From NCBI RefSeq assembly GCF_041146395.1, contig NC_090983.1, positions 66,533,501-66,597,500 on the forward strand: DNA of 64,000 nt, written 5' to 3'. The translations under genes were made by a program, and so were the position numbers. The notes under the pieces were generated by a model. It saw nothing but the letters and a program-made list of their open reading frames with translations, did no database searches and was not told where the DNA came from. Shown here one piece after another: positions 1-11,160 of the stretch. The stretch's first letter is position 1. Each line of letters starts with the position of its first letter. The stretch comes from Eulemur rufifrons (Eukaryota; Chordata; Mammalia; Primates; Lemuridae).

Positions 1-600
1 GGGAGGCTTCCATACAGCTGAGTGCAGAGGCTGCCGTCTGCAAGATGTTGAGTGTTCTGCTTCACAATGGGAGTTATAGACATTTTTAACTGCATTGTGC
101 TCTTGAAGAATTCAGGAAATCTTTTGACCATAAAATGGTGTTTGTAAACTAAACTCTCCCCCACTTGCTACTCTTCAAAACTGAAGAGCCCCGATTTGGG
201 GAAATGTCCTTTGGGGCACTTTGCTGATGGCTTTGGCTGAGCAGTGTAACGGGGGGCCATTTCCTGGGCATGAGTGGAGCGGGGGGTGATTTTTCCCATT
301 CTCAATCATACTGAGGTGGAAGATGAGCATGCCTCAGAACAGGGAAGGAGAGAAACTGCTTTGCTCAAAAGGGACTAATGGGTTGGGCATGGGATTAAGG
401 CTTGCAGATGCCTAGAATGCCTGTGTGTGCACTGTGAGCTGGGTCTGGCCATGCAAAGGCCTTCAGGGGCTAGGCTGAGAGGCTGAAGTTTGTTTAGGCC
501 ACCTGTAAGCCCCAAGAGTACTCTCTGGTCCCTGTGGTTTCAAGCACTCAACTTGATTCCTTTAGCTCTTAGTAGAGTTTTCATTAAACATCATGGTTTC
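1..600. other. Unique sequence, no feature recognised
   Basis: I see no repeat, RNA gene or convincing exon here. The block is moderately GC-rich with a few G runs around 250-290. It may be intronic or intergenic. Confidence 0.4.
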
Positions 601-930
601 CCCCATTTTTAGTAAGTGGCACAGCCATCTAAAGTCACCCAAATGTTCAAACTGAAAGCCTCCCTATTCCTTCAATTCTGCCTCCAAATCGATTAAAGCT
701 CAAGCCAGTGCTCTGTGTGCCCCTCCTCTCTCCCACCCTGATCCAGCTTCCCCTGTTTGCCACCTGGACCCTCTCCTCTCCCAGCTTTTCTCTCCTGACT
801 CTTGCAACCTGCAGATCTCTTTTAAAATATAAATAAAGTCAAGTCCTTTTCCTGCTTAAAACCTTTCAGTTTCCTAGGACTCTCGGGATAAAGACAAATA
901 GTTAGCATGGCCTGCAAGGCCGAGTCTGGA
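600..930 (+). repeat. L2 LINE fragment
   Basis: The pyrimidine-rich run through 'cctgcttaaaacctttcagtt' and 'ggcctgcaaggcc' follows the well-known L2 3' region, where a 'cctgctcaaaacc' block precedes a 'cctacaaggcc' block. It is heavily diverged. The 125-codon minus-strand frame at 874-1251 starts in this repeat edge and has no coding features. Confidence 0.5.
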
Positions 931-1267
931 CTCAGTGAGCTTTGGAGAGCTGTGTGAGAGCCCTGGAAAACTCAAGTATAGACAGTGCAAAGTGACCATT
1001 GCAGGGTAGGGACAAGAGACTTTGACAGAGTCCTTGGGATTCCTTCTGGAAGGGAACCAGTAGGAGAGCAGACTTCCTGTTCCTACTGGCATAGGTTGCA
1101 ATAGGGCAGTGAAGGAAATGTGACTCACGGTGTCGGCCCAGGTGGATAAGATCTGGGGATGTATCAGTGACACACCCAGCCCAGGGAAGGAAAAGGCTTC
1201 ACTGTAAATCAAAACAACCTTCTTTATCTTAGTCTTAAAAACAAGAACCAAAAATCGTACAACTTAC

Positions 1268-1450
1268 ATATAATAATGGCTTCTATTTATCAAGCACCTG
1301 CTAAGGGGCTGGCTTCATGCCAGGCTTTTTACATAGTTGATTACAACAACCTTATAAGATAATTATTATTATTATCTCTATTTTTGATATATGGAAACCG
1401 AGGCTCAAAAGGTTACTAAAAGTCAAATGATTAATAAGGCACAAACTTTT
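1268..1450 (-). repeat. MIR SINE
   Basis: The order 'tttatcaagcacctgctaag', 'catgccaggc', 'ttattattatctctattttt' and 'ggaaaccgaggctcaaaagg' is the reverse-strand MIR core followed by its 'gaggaaactgaggc' segment. Confidence 0.75.
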
Positions 1451-1529
1451 AAAAATTACCAAATTACCTTTCTCCATAAGGGAAAGGGTCAGATCTAATG
1501 TTTAATCTGTCATTAACTGATGTAGCATA

Positions 1530-1695
1530 TAAAGTTAGGTGCTTACTTGTTTATTACTTCTCTCTCCACTACTAGGATAAAAGAGCTCTAGGAGGGGAGA
1601 GACTGGCTCATGGCTGCCTCCCTGGCACATGGAATAGTGTCTGGTCACAGCACATCCTAAGGGGGGATTTGTTCATGGATTGAAGAAAGGAAGTT
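1530..1695 (+). repeat. L2 LINE 3' end
   Basis: 'cttgtttattacttctctct', 'ccactactaggataaaagag', a G-rich run and 'cctggcacatggaatagtgt' follow the L2 3' terminal region in order. Confidence 0.6.
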
Positions 1696-2124
1696 TGGCA
1701 GGTGCTTTCATTGCTCAGTCGTTTTGATTCAGAGATTTACAAAAATAGGAAAAATTAGTGCGAATATCCGTGTGTCTATAGATTTGGTTTTAGATAGTTT
1801 TTTCTTATTCTCTCCACTAAAGTACTGCTATTAAAATACAACTATGCCTTATTCAACCAGAGGTTTCCATTAGCAACAGGAATTAATTAAATTATGAGTC
1901 ATCAGCAGATGACATACTAAGGCAGATTATCTCCCCACGATTATTGGGTTTTTTTTTTTTTGTTTTTCTAATTAAAAAAGTAATATAGTAAAGAACACAA
2001 GTGAGATTTATTAATTTTAAAAAGTGAGTATGTATTGTTATGAAAAGATTTCCAAGATATATATTTTTAATGGAAAACAACAACAACAAGGTGCAGAATA
2101 GTGTTCACGGTATGCTTTCTCCCA

Positions 2125-2204
2125 GGGGGTAGTAATAATAGTTATCGAGAGCTTACTATGTGCCAGACACTATGTTATACCTGCTGCATGAATTATCTCA
2201 TTTA
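2125..2204 (-). repeat. MIR SINE, left part, split by an Alu
   Basis: 'cgagagcttactatgtgcca' and 'gacactatgttatacc' are the MIR core in reverse. It stops at an Alu insertion and resumes after 2503 as 'aattatcttatttaattctt', continuing to about 2585. Confidence 0.75.
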
Positions 2205-2502
2205 GGTCGGATGCGGTGGCTCACGCCTGTAATCCTAGCACTCTGGCAGGCTGAGGTGGGAGGATTGCTTGAGCTCAGGAGTTCCAGACCAGCCTGAGCA
2301 AGAGTGAGACCTTGTCTCTACTAAAAATAGAAAAATTAGCTGGGCGTGGTGGCGCATGCCTGTAGTCCCAGCTACTTGGGAGGCTGAGGCAGAGGGATCG
2401 CTTAAGCCCAGGGGTTTGAGTTTACAGTGAGCTATGATGATGCCACTGCACTCTAGCTGGGGTGACAGAGAGAGACCTGTCTCAAAAAAAGAAAAAAAAA
2501 AA
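2205..2502 (+). repeat. Alu SINE, full length
   Basis: A dimeric Alu with a left arm (ggctcacgcctgtaatcc), a middle 'ctactaaaaatagaaaaatt', a right arm and an A-rich tail. A 15-bp TSD, GAATTATCTCATTTA with one mismatch in the second copy, flanks it at 2190-2204 and 2503-2517. The site lies inside a MIR, so the Alu is younger than that MIR. Confidence 0.95.
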
Positions 2503-2649
2503 GAATTATCTTATTTAATTCTTTTAACACCACCATGTTGTTAGTACTACACCTTCACTTTAAATAGCACTATTACCTCCATATTAAGTTATTTTTTCAT
2601 TTTTATTTTGAAACAAACCAGAACTTAGAGAAATGTTGCAACATGTAAA

Positions 2650-2651
<2 letters not shown>

Positions 2652-2683
<32 letters not shown>
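2652..2683. repeat. (AC)n microsatellite
   Basis: About 16 uninterrupted AC units, followed by an AT-rich stretch. The repeat produces the VCVCVC run in a minus-strand frame, which is not a gene. Confidence 0.97.
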
Positions 2684-2685
<2 letters not shown>

Positions 2686-2689
2686 ATAT

Positions 2690-4555
2690 ATTTTTTACAT
2701 CTGTGTATACTGTTATATCTCCATATATTGAAAGCCATAAGATTGCACCAATATCTACAATTCTTTTCCTATACCACAGAATTTCAGTTTTCTCTGTTTT
2801 TATATGTGGGTTTCTGCTCTCCAATAATAAGAAGCCCAGCTCCAATTGTCCTCAATATATTAATATTTACTTAGTAAACCAATCTTTCTGTGTACAAACA
2901 CTTTCCTGTTGCCTCCACTGTCCCCCTCCCTGGCAGGGTGTCTCTCCTCCCACTAGTCTCCAGGTCTCCACATCAGACCCTCTCACCCCTCCTCCCCAAG
3001 ACCTCATCCCCCTGTTTGGCCTCTGACACCCCACACCACCATGGAGGCCCTCCTTCCTCTGTGCCAAGACCTCCCTACCTGCTGACACTGCACGTCCCCA
3101 CCAAACCTGGCAAAGACAGCTCCCTTCCGCACTCAGAGACGGCCAGAAGAAAGTGGGTCTAGGGGCTCCAGACTTGTGAAACTGCATCAGACTTAACATG
3201 TTAGCATCTTTGGTAGCTCACTCTTAAATGGACCAGCAGTTAGACTGAAAGCGTGGATGGCCATTTAGCCAGTCGTTTGCATGAGAATGAAACAGGAGAG
3301 GTGAAAGGAAAAAGGAAAAAAAAAAAATTGTACCAGGGAGGAAGATATTTCATGAGCTGAATCCCAAGCAGCAAAGTCACCACTAATGTCACAACAGTGT
3401 TGCCGGCTAATAATGGGCTGCTTCTTAACTGTCGGGAAATGCAAACTGCACAACATTAAAAGGGTTCTATTTTTTCCATCCTTACAATAGCAACACAGCA
3501 ATAAAGTGCTGATCTCTGAAAGACAAAGGCTGTGAAAATAAACATGAACTTAAGCCAGGGGGCACTTTGGTTGTGATTTTTCTTTGGAGATATTTGGTAA
3601 CATATTCAAAATCCTCAAACCACCACTGGGATCATCCCTCGAGGGGCAGTCTGAAGTCACCCACCCATCTCAAATGGCTGGGCAAAGCTCCTGCCCCATG
3701 CAGGGCTGCCAGACAGCCGGCTTCCTTTGCTCCTCACTTGCCTAGGCTAAGTGGCTTCCAGGGTGTTTCAGAAAGCAAAATGTAGGGTTCAAACTAAAGA
3801 GCAAGTAACTGGGCCAGGTCTGCATTTTCCTCTATGGCAACTGGGCAGCTGCCTGGCCCCTGGTTCACTGGCCACAGCAAAGACTGCACTAAGACCTCTC
3901 TAATGGCAGGACTGCCCGTGGCTCTCAGCTGACAGTTTATCTTTAGTACCCTTCACTTTTCACTTTGTTATTACTTCCCCTGTCCCCTTGTCTTCACTTT
4001 CTATTTTCCCAGTGACCTGTTTTTTACTTCATCTCCCTCTTTTATTATTACTATTAAGTTTCACTCCCCCTGCCCTACATCCTTGGCTTCCTCCCTAAGC
4101 ACTTTGAAAAACGAGGTGAATTTTATATCTGGAGAAGATGCTGAAAGGTGAGTCTTGAAAGCCTGCCCCAGCTGCCTCCTCCCACGGGGTTCCACAGCCC
4201 GTAACAGCTCTCTTTTCTTGGTGCTAATCCTCACCAAACAGTATAGCTGTCCCCTTGAAGGAACGGTTTGATCTAAGGTCCACACAAGGAACACAGCTGA
4301 AGAACAAAACCTGTAATCAGGTTGCAAAGTTCTAGGCACCTGCAACCAGCGTTTTCTTAAATACCACACTGGGGGGCTAGCAACCTTTTCCCCCTTTCCA
4401 GGTTATAGAAATTCAGGGTTCCTTACCCCAAGACCAGGGAAATCCTGAACAGATGCAGGTTCTGTGGATATGACCAGGAATAAGTTGTTTCACCCTGGGA
4501 AAAGCATCCAAACTAAGTCCAAGATCTAGGACATGCCAGATGTGTTCCATTTGTT
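2690..4555. other. Mostly unique sequence, several overlapping non-genic frames
   Basis: Frames of up to 110 codons overlap on both strands around 2700-3200. They share no consistent splice sites and use a C-rich, low-complexity vocabulary. A few MIR- or L2-like words occur but not enough to call. I see no RNA gene. Confidence 0.4.
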
Positions 4556-4559
4556 CTTC

Positions 4560-4990
4560 TAGTCCACTCTATTCCCTTTGTCACCCTTCTCTGTGCCCCA
4601 AAGATGAGGCTGACCCAACAACAGGCTCCTTTACCCTACAGCTTCCTGCTGGATTCAGACCCCGGGGAGCACTGGAGATCAGAGAGAGAGGAGGGTGGTG
4701 AGGTCAGGAGGCCAGGGTATTTATTCGCTGGTCCCCTCCAACCCCCGTGGGGTCACTCAAGGCTGGCTGAACATCCTAGCTCCTGTCAGGTGCCCTCTGT
4801 CTCGTGTCCTTTGTCTCCAGCTCCAGTCACCTTTCTGTCCTTGGTCCCATCAGGCCCGTGGAATGACAGTACCCAGGTACTGCACTACCCCTTGTGATTT
4901 CCCTATAACCTGCCAACACCTTTATAAATAATCCCTTTATTAAACTCTACTCAAATTACCCAACCAGAATAGACCATCTGTTTCCTGCTG
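4560..4990 (+). repeat. Ancient retroelement 3' end or LTR, family uncertain
   Basis: The stretch ending 'cctttattaaactctactca' and 'ccatctgtttcctgctg' matches a common mammalian repeat terminus with AATAAA-like signals. I recognise the motif but cannot name the subfamily. The 97-codon frame at 4604-4897 lies inside it and is probably not a gene. Confidence 0.4.
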
Positions 4991-5199
4991 CTAATTTGAT
5001 GCTTACACAAGATCTCTGCTTAGGCAAGGCAAAAACAGGTATATTTGAGAAATTGCAGTCAGGAACCCAGAAACTGAAGCCCACAGGAAGAATTCAAGCA
5101 ACTCTTGGCACAGAAGGACAAAGGAGAAACTTTTTTACTAAGGATTAGTGACACAGAGAAGTGGATGAATTTACTGACAACTGGAGGTTCTAAGCTCAG

Positions 5200-5312
5200 A
5201 TTTTCAATAATAACATAATATTTACTGTGCCCTTATTAAAGGCCAGGCACCTAATAAATACATTATCACATTTTATATACTTTTTTACCCACTTTACAGC
5301 TGAGGAAACTGG
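5200..5312 (-). repeat. MIR SINE
   Basis: 'ggccaggcacctaataaata' followed by 'ccactttacagctgaggaaa' is the reverse-strand MIR core plus the 'gatgaggaaactg' segment. Confidence 0.75.
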
Positions 5313-5329
5313 GTGTATTGATCATTGCT

Positions 5330-5830
5330 ATTTGTCTACCCAACATTCCTCCCTCAACATCTTCCAGTAATAAAGCTGTTCTCCTGCAAGGAACTCATTT
5401 TACATGTTCTAAGTAGGGCTAAGCCTGTTCTTGCCAGTCAGAACATTCCTCCCATGCACAAGGTTTGGCTCAGGAGTGGACATGTGGCCCAAAATGGCCA
5501 ATACATCTTCCTGGGGACTTGATATATGGACCTAGGGAAAGACCTAGAAGGATGATAACATCAGCTGCCACTGCTTGAGGCTACCTTTCCCTCTGCTTGG
5601 AGGAAGCCATCTTCAGTAAGAAATCATACAGCATCAAGCAAAGAGAACCCGAGACAAGAAATACATGAAGAAAGAGCAAGAGTGAGCACAAGAGAGGTGA
5701 CCTCATTTGCTCCTGCACCCGCTGCCTCTCAAGTCAGTTCTGTCTCTAGGTTTCAATGTTACGAGCTAACAGATACTTTTTACTTAATCTAAGTAGGATT
5801 TCTGTCATTTATAATTTTGAAAAATCCTGC
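5330..5830 (+). repeat. Ancient interspersed repeat, unnamed family copy A
   Basis: It contains 'gtggacatgtggcccaaaat', 'ggccaatacatcttcctggg', 'gaagccatcttcagtaagaa' and a terminal 'ggatttctgtcatttataat'. The same family appears at 42095-42520 on this strand, and reversed at 39330-39800, 43860-44600 and 63585-64000. I recognise it as a widespread mammalian repeat but cannot give its name. Confidence 0.5.
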
Positions 5831-6380
5831 AAATATAATGAGAGTTACTCACAGAGATTCTTTAGCTGGGCAGTGATCAGCACACACAGGTGAGAAAACT
5901 ACCCAAGGTTGGAAAAGGAATCGCTCAGAAGGAGCAGGTGGAACAATCTTCAGAGCTCACAGAGATCCAGAAATAGTCGGTGATCCCATCGGCTAAGAAT
6001 GGAAAACTTTGTAATACACAGGACACCAGGTAGAGTACTCAGGAGAATGTTACATCCTAGGGAAAAACATCAGTCCTAGACTTTGTTAGCCTGCATAACA
6101 AAGCTTAAAAGTAAGCCTTGATGGAATCAAACTGTTTTCAAGTAAATTAACTATATCGTAGAACAAAGCCCAAGTATACGTATAACAATATAACAATATG
6201 CAACACCTAAAAATGTAAAGTTCACTATTGCTGGCACCCCTTCAAAAATTACCAAGCATACAAAAAAGTAGAAAAATAGGGCCTATAATGATGAAGAAAA
6301 ATCAATTAAAACTGACCCAGAATGATACAGATAATAGAACTACAGCCATGGTTTGCTTAACGACAGAGGTACATTCTGAG

Positions 6381-6430
6381 AAATTCTTTGTCATGGGGCA
6401 AAATTCTTTGTCATGGGGCAAAATTCTTTG
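6381..6430. repeat. 20-bp tandem repeat, 2.5 copies
   Basis: The unit AAATTCTTTGTCATGGGGCA occurs at 6381-6400 and 6401-6420. A half copy at 6421-6430 then runs into the hAT-like palindrome. Copies are identical, so the duplication is recent or an assembly artefact. Confidence 0.9.
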
Positions 6431-6600
6431 CCCCAACCTGCAACCTTGGGGCCACATGTGGCCTTCTGACTTTTGACTGAATCCAAATTTTACAGAACCG
6501 ATCTTTATAATAAAGGGTTTTGTTCTGCAAAGTTTGGATTCAGTTGAGGGGCAGCACTTGGGGATCTGGAGGGCCACGTGTGGCCTTGAGGCCACAGTAC
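6431..6600. mobile_element. hAT-like palindromic MITE inside the pogo element
   Basis: Two nested inverted repeats give a hairpin. The outer arms are 'gggccacatgtggccttctg' (about 6439) and 'agggccacgtgtggccttga' (about 6570). The inner arms are 'actgaatccaaattttacag' (6476) and 'gcaaagtttggattcagtt' (6527-6545). The host sequence resumes at 'aaggcaattgtaagac'. This layout is that of non-autonomous hAT MITEs. The 139-codon minus-strand frame across it is not a gene. Confidence 0.7.
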
Positions 6601-6896
6601 CAAAGGCAATTGTAAGACAATGGTCAAGGATTTGTGTATCTAAACATATCCAAACATAGGAAAGGTACAGTAAAGATATAGTATAAAAGATTTTTTTAAA
6701 ATGGTAAAGCTGTATAGGCACTTACCATGAATGGAGGTTGCAGGACCGGAAGTTGCTCTGGGTGAGTCAGTAAGTGCTGAGTGACTGTGAAGGCCTAGGA
6801 CATTATCGCATGCTACCATAGACTTTATAAACACTGAACACTTACACTACACTCAATTTGTGAAAAATATTTTTCTTTCTTCAATAATAAATTAGT

Positions 6897-7184
6897 GGCC
6901 GGGCGCGGTGGCTCACGCCTGTAATCCTAACACTCTGGGAGGCCGAGGCAGGAAGATCCTTTAAGCTCAGGAATTTGAGACCAGCTCTGAGCAAAAGTGA
7001 GAACATGTCTCTACTAAAAATAGAAAAATTAGCCAGGCATCACGGCACTCGCCTCTACTAGGGAGGCTGAGGCAGGAGGATCACTTGAGCCCAAGAGTTT
7101 GAAGTTGCTGTGAGCTAGGCTGATGCCACGGCACTCTAGCCAGGGCAACAAGGCGAGACTCTGTCTCAAAAAATAATAATAGTA
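6897..7184 (+). repeat. Alu SINE, strepsirrhine type
   Basis: It starts GGCCGGGCGCGGTGGCTCAC and has the right-arm junction 'gctgtgagctaggctgatgc' typical of strepsirrhine Alus. The flanking duplication is 'ataataaattag', seen just before 6897 and again at about 7188-7199. It interrupts the pogo element. Confidence 0.93.
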
Positions 7185-7599
7185 ATAATAATAAATTAGC
7201 CTTAGATTACTATAATATTTTTACTTTATAAACTTTTTGATTTTTTATCTTTTTTGACTATTTTATAATAGCACTTAGCCTAAAACGCACATTGTACAGC
7301 TGTACAAAAATATTTTTTCTTTATATCCTTATTCTACGAGCTTTTTTGTATTTTTAAAATTTTTAATTTTCTTTACTTTTTAAACATTTTTGTTTAAATT
7401 AAGACATAAACATGCACATTAGCCTAGGCCTACAGAGCGTCAGGATCATCAAGATGTCACTAGGCAATAGGAATTTTTCAGCTTCATTATAATCTTATGG
7501 GATCACCATCACATACGCCGTCCATCGCTGACAAAAACATCCTTACTTGGCAAATAACTGTAGTTGTAGTCACAGTCATTACAACAGGTTTATAACTGT

Positions 7600-8240
7600 A
7601 ATTCACATGTTTAAGAAAGTAGAGAAAACTATAAGCATGTTAGGGAAAGACAGAGATGATGATATAAAAGAGAACCAAATCAAATTTCTAGAGTTGAAAA
7701 ATAAAAAATAAAATATGTGAGATGAAAAATAAACTGAGAGGGATTAAAAATAGATTAGACACTGCAAGTGAAAGCATTAGTGAATTTGAAGACCTGCCAA
7801 TAGAAACTATTCAAAATGAAACACAGAGAGAAAAATGACTGAAAAAAAAATCAACAGAGCATCAGCGAACTGTGGGACAACCTCAAAGAGCTTACTCTTC
7901 ATATATTAATAAATGTAGTCCCCAAGGAGAAGAGGGAGAATAGGAAACAGAAAAATGGTTGAAGAAATAACAGCTGAAATTTTTCCAAATGTGTTGAAGA
8001 ACATAAACATACTAATCCATGAAACTCAATGAACCCTAACAAAAAGTGAGACGGGCCAGGTGTGGTGGCTCACACCTGTAATCTCAGCACTTTGGGAGGC
8101 TGAGGTGGGATGATGGCTTAAGGCCAGGAGTTTGAGACCAGCTTGGGCAACATAGCGAGGCCCCATGTCTACAAACAAAAAAGAGAGAGAGAGAGAGATG
8201 AAGAAACCACACCAAGGCATATCATAATTTAATCAGAGAG
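7600..8240 (+). repeat. L1 LINE fragment (5' UTR/ORF1 region)
   Basis: Phrases such as 'tagagttgaaaaataaaaaa', 'gtgaatttgaagacctgcca' and, after the Alu monomer, 'gaagaaaccacaccaaggca' follow the L1 ORF1-region consensus on this strand. Many stop codons are present, so there is no functional ORF. Confidence 0.7.
8052..8180 (+). repeat. Alu left monomer (FLAM-like)
   Basis: A single Alu arm of about 130 bp from 'ggccaggtgtggtggctcac' to 'ctacaaacaaaaaa' with no second arm. This is the structure of a free left Alu monomer. A (GA)n tract of about 16 bp follows at 8183-8198. It interrupts the L1 fragment. Confidence 0.85.
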
Positions 8241-8282
8241 CCCATCTCAATGGGCAGCATCCCTCACAGTCATCCCTGACCT

Positions 8283-8560
8283 TCAAAGGACAGCGGTCAC
8301 AGAGAATTTCAATGATGCAGCTGCACCCTTTGCTAATGTATTTCTCATTATCTTAGGGAAGGGAATGTTTTCTGGGTCTTCTGGTGGAGCATTAGGTGGG
8401 GAGATGGGCATGAGGTTGCACATGAAAAATCCAGCCCTACATTCTTGTCTCCCCAGGCTGTGGATTCTCTTCTCCACTTCATGCCAGGAAAGCTCTGGCA
8501 TGTCATCTTCATTAAATGTAGGCCAAGTTTTAGTCTATCAACCAAGAAAAGATATTAAAG
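8283..8560 (-). pseudogene. Open minus-strand segment, possible processed-pseudogene or exon relic
   Basis: On the minus strand a frame of about 90 codons without a stop contains a protein-like stretch (DDMPELSWHEVEKRIHSLG, then ISPPNAPPEDPENIPF). Codons just upstream of the ATG stay open for about 19 codons to a stop near 8550. A 3'-splice-like 'ttagcttttgcag' lies further upstream (near 8573), but every frame directly after it hits a stop. I do not recognise the protein. It could be a relic of a coding sequence, or chance. Confidence 0.25.
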
Positions 8561-8599
8561 TCACCTCCAGCTGCAAAAGCTAACACATTAATCCAGAAT

Positions 8600-10680
8600 C
8601 TCTATAAACTCAGACGTATCAATGAATTCAACCCAATCTAATATTATATCTTCCTAGGGAAAATACTCTTAGAATGCACACCCTTGTGTGTTCCCCATTT
8701 CTGTTGCTAGATATGATTAGCAATATCTTGAAATTCTTGTAGCATGTAAGCTATTTTCTTCCAGGTCATAGTGTGTACTTATCCACCTGGAACATGCTGA
8801 GATTTGGCCCTATGCAAGGGTCTCATGGTAAGAGGAGGTGATTGTGGTGAGTCTTAAAGAGAATGGACATCCCCTTTCAAGGCATCTTCCCCAAGTGAGG
8901 GTTTTCCCAGCAACGGGCTAAGTGCTCATGGTTTACATGTCTTATCACACACCCCACCTCTCAGAAATGGCTGGGCTATTTGAAAGCTGGAATGGCTTGC
9001 CGAAGACTCAGTTATGGTGCCAACTGGGAGACAACAGCTTGGAAGGATGGAGCTCTGTCTTATAGGGTGCATTATATGCTTTGAATCAGAGAACACTATA
9101 TAGTGGCATCTTTCCCATAATTAAAATACATGCATCTGGAAATGAAGGTGGGGAAGTAAAGGAGCATTCTATCCTCAAAAGTAAATTAAAAAATTTACCT
9201 CTAGGGAAAGAAAAATTTGCTAACAATTCAAAAATAGCTATTTCCAGTCCCTAGTTCCACTTTCTCCCTATTACTTCCAGGCAACAGGGTTCTAAAAATT
9301 CATGAAATCCAATTTTAGCTGCCTAAAAATGTGGGGACCTTTACCATGTTCAATAGCATATTATAAAATGATAACCTTATAATCAAAGAAATGAGCAAAG
9401 ATTCCCAATATGAGCAGCAGAGCAGCTGACAGTAAAACAAAAAACAGGAGAGCCAAACACCAAATATTATGTGGTGTCCCAGATATGCTTTCCTGATTCC
9501 TTGATAATCTCTCTAGTTTATCTTCTTATATGATCTAATAATCAGACAAGCAGTTCCCTGATGTTACAGGCAGATGAATTACCCCTGGAGTTTAGGCCAC
9601 TATTCTAGAGAAATGTTATGAGAACACAATAGGAAAGATTCCTGCGTGCCCCCCTTCCTTCAGCCACAGCACTCTGCCACTGCAGTGATGTGAGGACAAA
9701 CTATTGAGGTTAAGAGTGAACGGTCAAGTTGATGTTATTCTCTTTGTCCTCCTATAGCCAACTAAATAATATTAATATGGAGATGGAAGCAATTAATGAA
9801 AAGCCTTATTGTTACTTTATTAGCATGACTGAATAAATGTCTTTTCAGCATCCAGTTTATCACTCGAAAGCATCTCATCTTGTTCCAAAATTACTTGCTC
9901 AATTTCTGGCCAGAAAGGATTTTTTAAATAATAATTCCTTATTTAACTTCTCATTGAAACTTAATCAATATGCTTTATCAACATGCCTCTCCTAAAGCAA
10001 ACCTAGGAGTTGGAAAAGCATCTGAGCTCCTAAGAGTAATATCTGAGCTTATTCATATGGCTGGTTTTCAGGGTGTTTCTTCTCTGTTGAATTGTAGAAA
10101 GCTCTAGAAGAAATTGTTAGCCATAGCAAATCCTCACAAAATACAACTAACACATAAAAATGACTACCAAAGGATTAGAATTAATTGGAAGAATTTTCTT
10201 TAGGATCTATTAATAATTTTTATTTACTAGTCATTTTTAAGGACTCAAAATTAGGCAACAGCATGCAATGTGACTAACACTGACTTCAGATTGGAAACAA
10301 TCCATCCATTTATTTGATAAGGGATAAACAAGTTCTAGGGCAATATGTGAGAGAATAAATTAATAATATTTCTCAAAAAAAAGGAGAGCTCAGAAAATAA
10401 TCAGAACCTAGTTTTTTTTTTTAAAGTATGTTTAGGCAATAATCATATCTTCTAATCAGAGTTCTGGTAAACTATGGTTTAGCCAAAGCTATAGTAAATC
10501 AAGAACAGTTCTTCTCTCCAAATGAGAGAGACTGTGCCGTCTCTACAGTCATGTGGGCACAGGGTGTGGTCTAGGGGAAGGGCACCTTCTGCTCCCTTAA
10601 GGTCTACAATATACACCCTGGTTTGATGAGCAGCTAGAAAGAAAAAATCAAATAGATTTAGATCCAAAATTTTAAAAAGA
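8600..10680. other. Unique, AT-rich sequence without recognised features
   Basis: I find no repeat boundary, RNA gene or exon that I can defend. It is ordinary intronic or intergenic DNA by appearance. Confidence 0.4.
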
Positions 10681-10689
10681 GGTTTATGC

Positions 10690-11160
10690 AAACAGACATT
10701 CCCAACTGAGCTGGGGCTACATATTGGTAAAATCAATCTGGAGGACAACTTAGCAATATATGTCAAGGACCTGAAAAATTTATATGTCCTTTGAATAGGA
10801 TATTTTACTTCAGGTTAAGCCAATAATCAGTTTTTTTTTTTTTGTTTTGTTTTTTTACAACCATAGACTTCATAGGAAAAAAAGGAAATAATTAAAATGA
10901 CCAGAGAACTATTAACGTTTTTTTCAAAACTATTGATGCTCAATATGTTAAGTAGGAAAAGAAATCCAGATTATGAAACAGTAACCACATCATTTTCTAT
11001 TTGGTAACTCTGTGTGTGTGTGTGTGTGTGTGTGCATATGAAAAAAATATGTTTAAAAAGTATGGAAAGACTTAGAATAATTTTTCTAGGGACTTTCTTT
11101 TTGTATTTTCAAATTTTGTCTAAGTTTTTTTTTTTGAAGTTTTTTTCTTAAAAAGATATT
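10690..11160 (+). repeat. L1M 3' end
   Basis: 'atctggaggacaacttagca', 'atgttaagtaggaaaagaaa', 'ttatgaaacagtaaccacat', a (TG)n tract, and 'aagtatggaaagacttagaa' follow the order of older L1M 3' ends. Confidence 0.6.
11011..11034. repeat. (TG)n microsatellite
   Basis: Twelve TG units within the L1M 3' region, a position where these elements often carry such runs. Confidence 0.95.

Larger units (their letters stand above)
6343..7560. mobile_element. Non-autonomous pogo/Tigger-type DNA transposon with nested insertions
   Basis: The left end (CAGCCATGGTTTGCTTAACG) follows a TA dinucleotide. The right end (...AATAACTG) is followed by TA, giving the TA-CAG...CTG-TA layout of Tc1/mariner-pogo elements. 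The interior matches a known Tigger-group element, with phrases such as 'caattgtaagacaatgg', 'tatctaaacatatccaaaca' and 'acagctgtacaaaaatattt'. A hAT-like palindrome (about 6431-6600) and an Alu (6897-7184) have inserted into it. There is no intact transposase. The subfamily is not certain. Confidence 0.8.

Noticed and set aside
874..1251. 125-codon minus-strand frame
   Set aside because: It overlaps an L2 edge and a region without splice support, and its composition is not protein-like.
2603..2845. Frame with a Val-Cys run
   Set aside because: The run is the (AC)n microsatellite in translation.
6302..6721. 139-codon minus-strand frame
   Set aside because: It lies across the hAT-like palindrome and pogo element and is explained by them.
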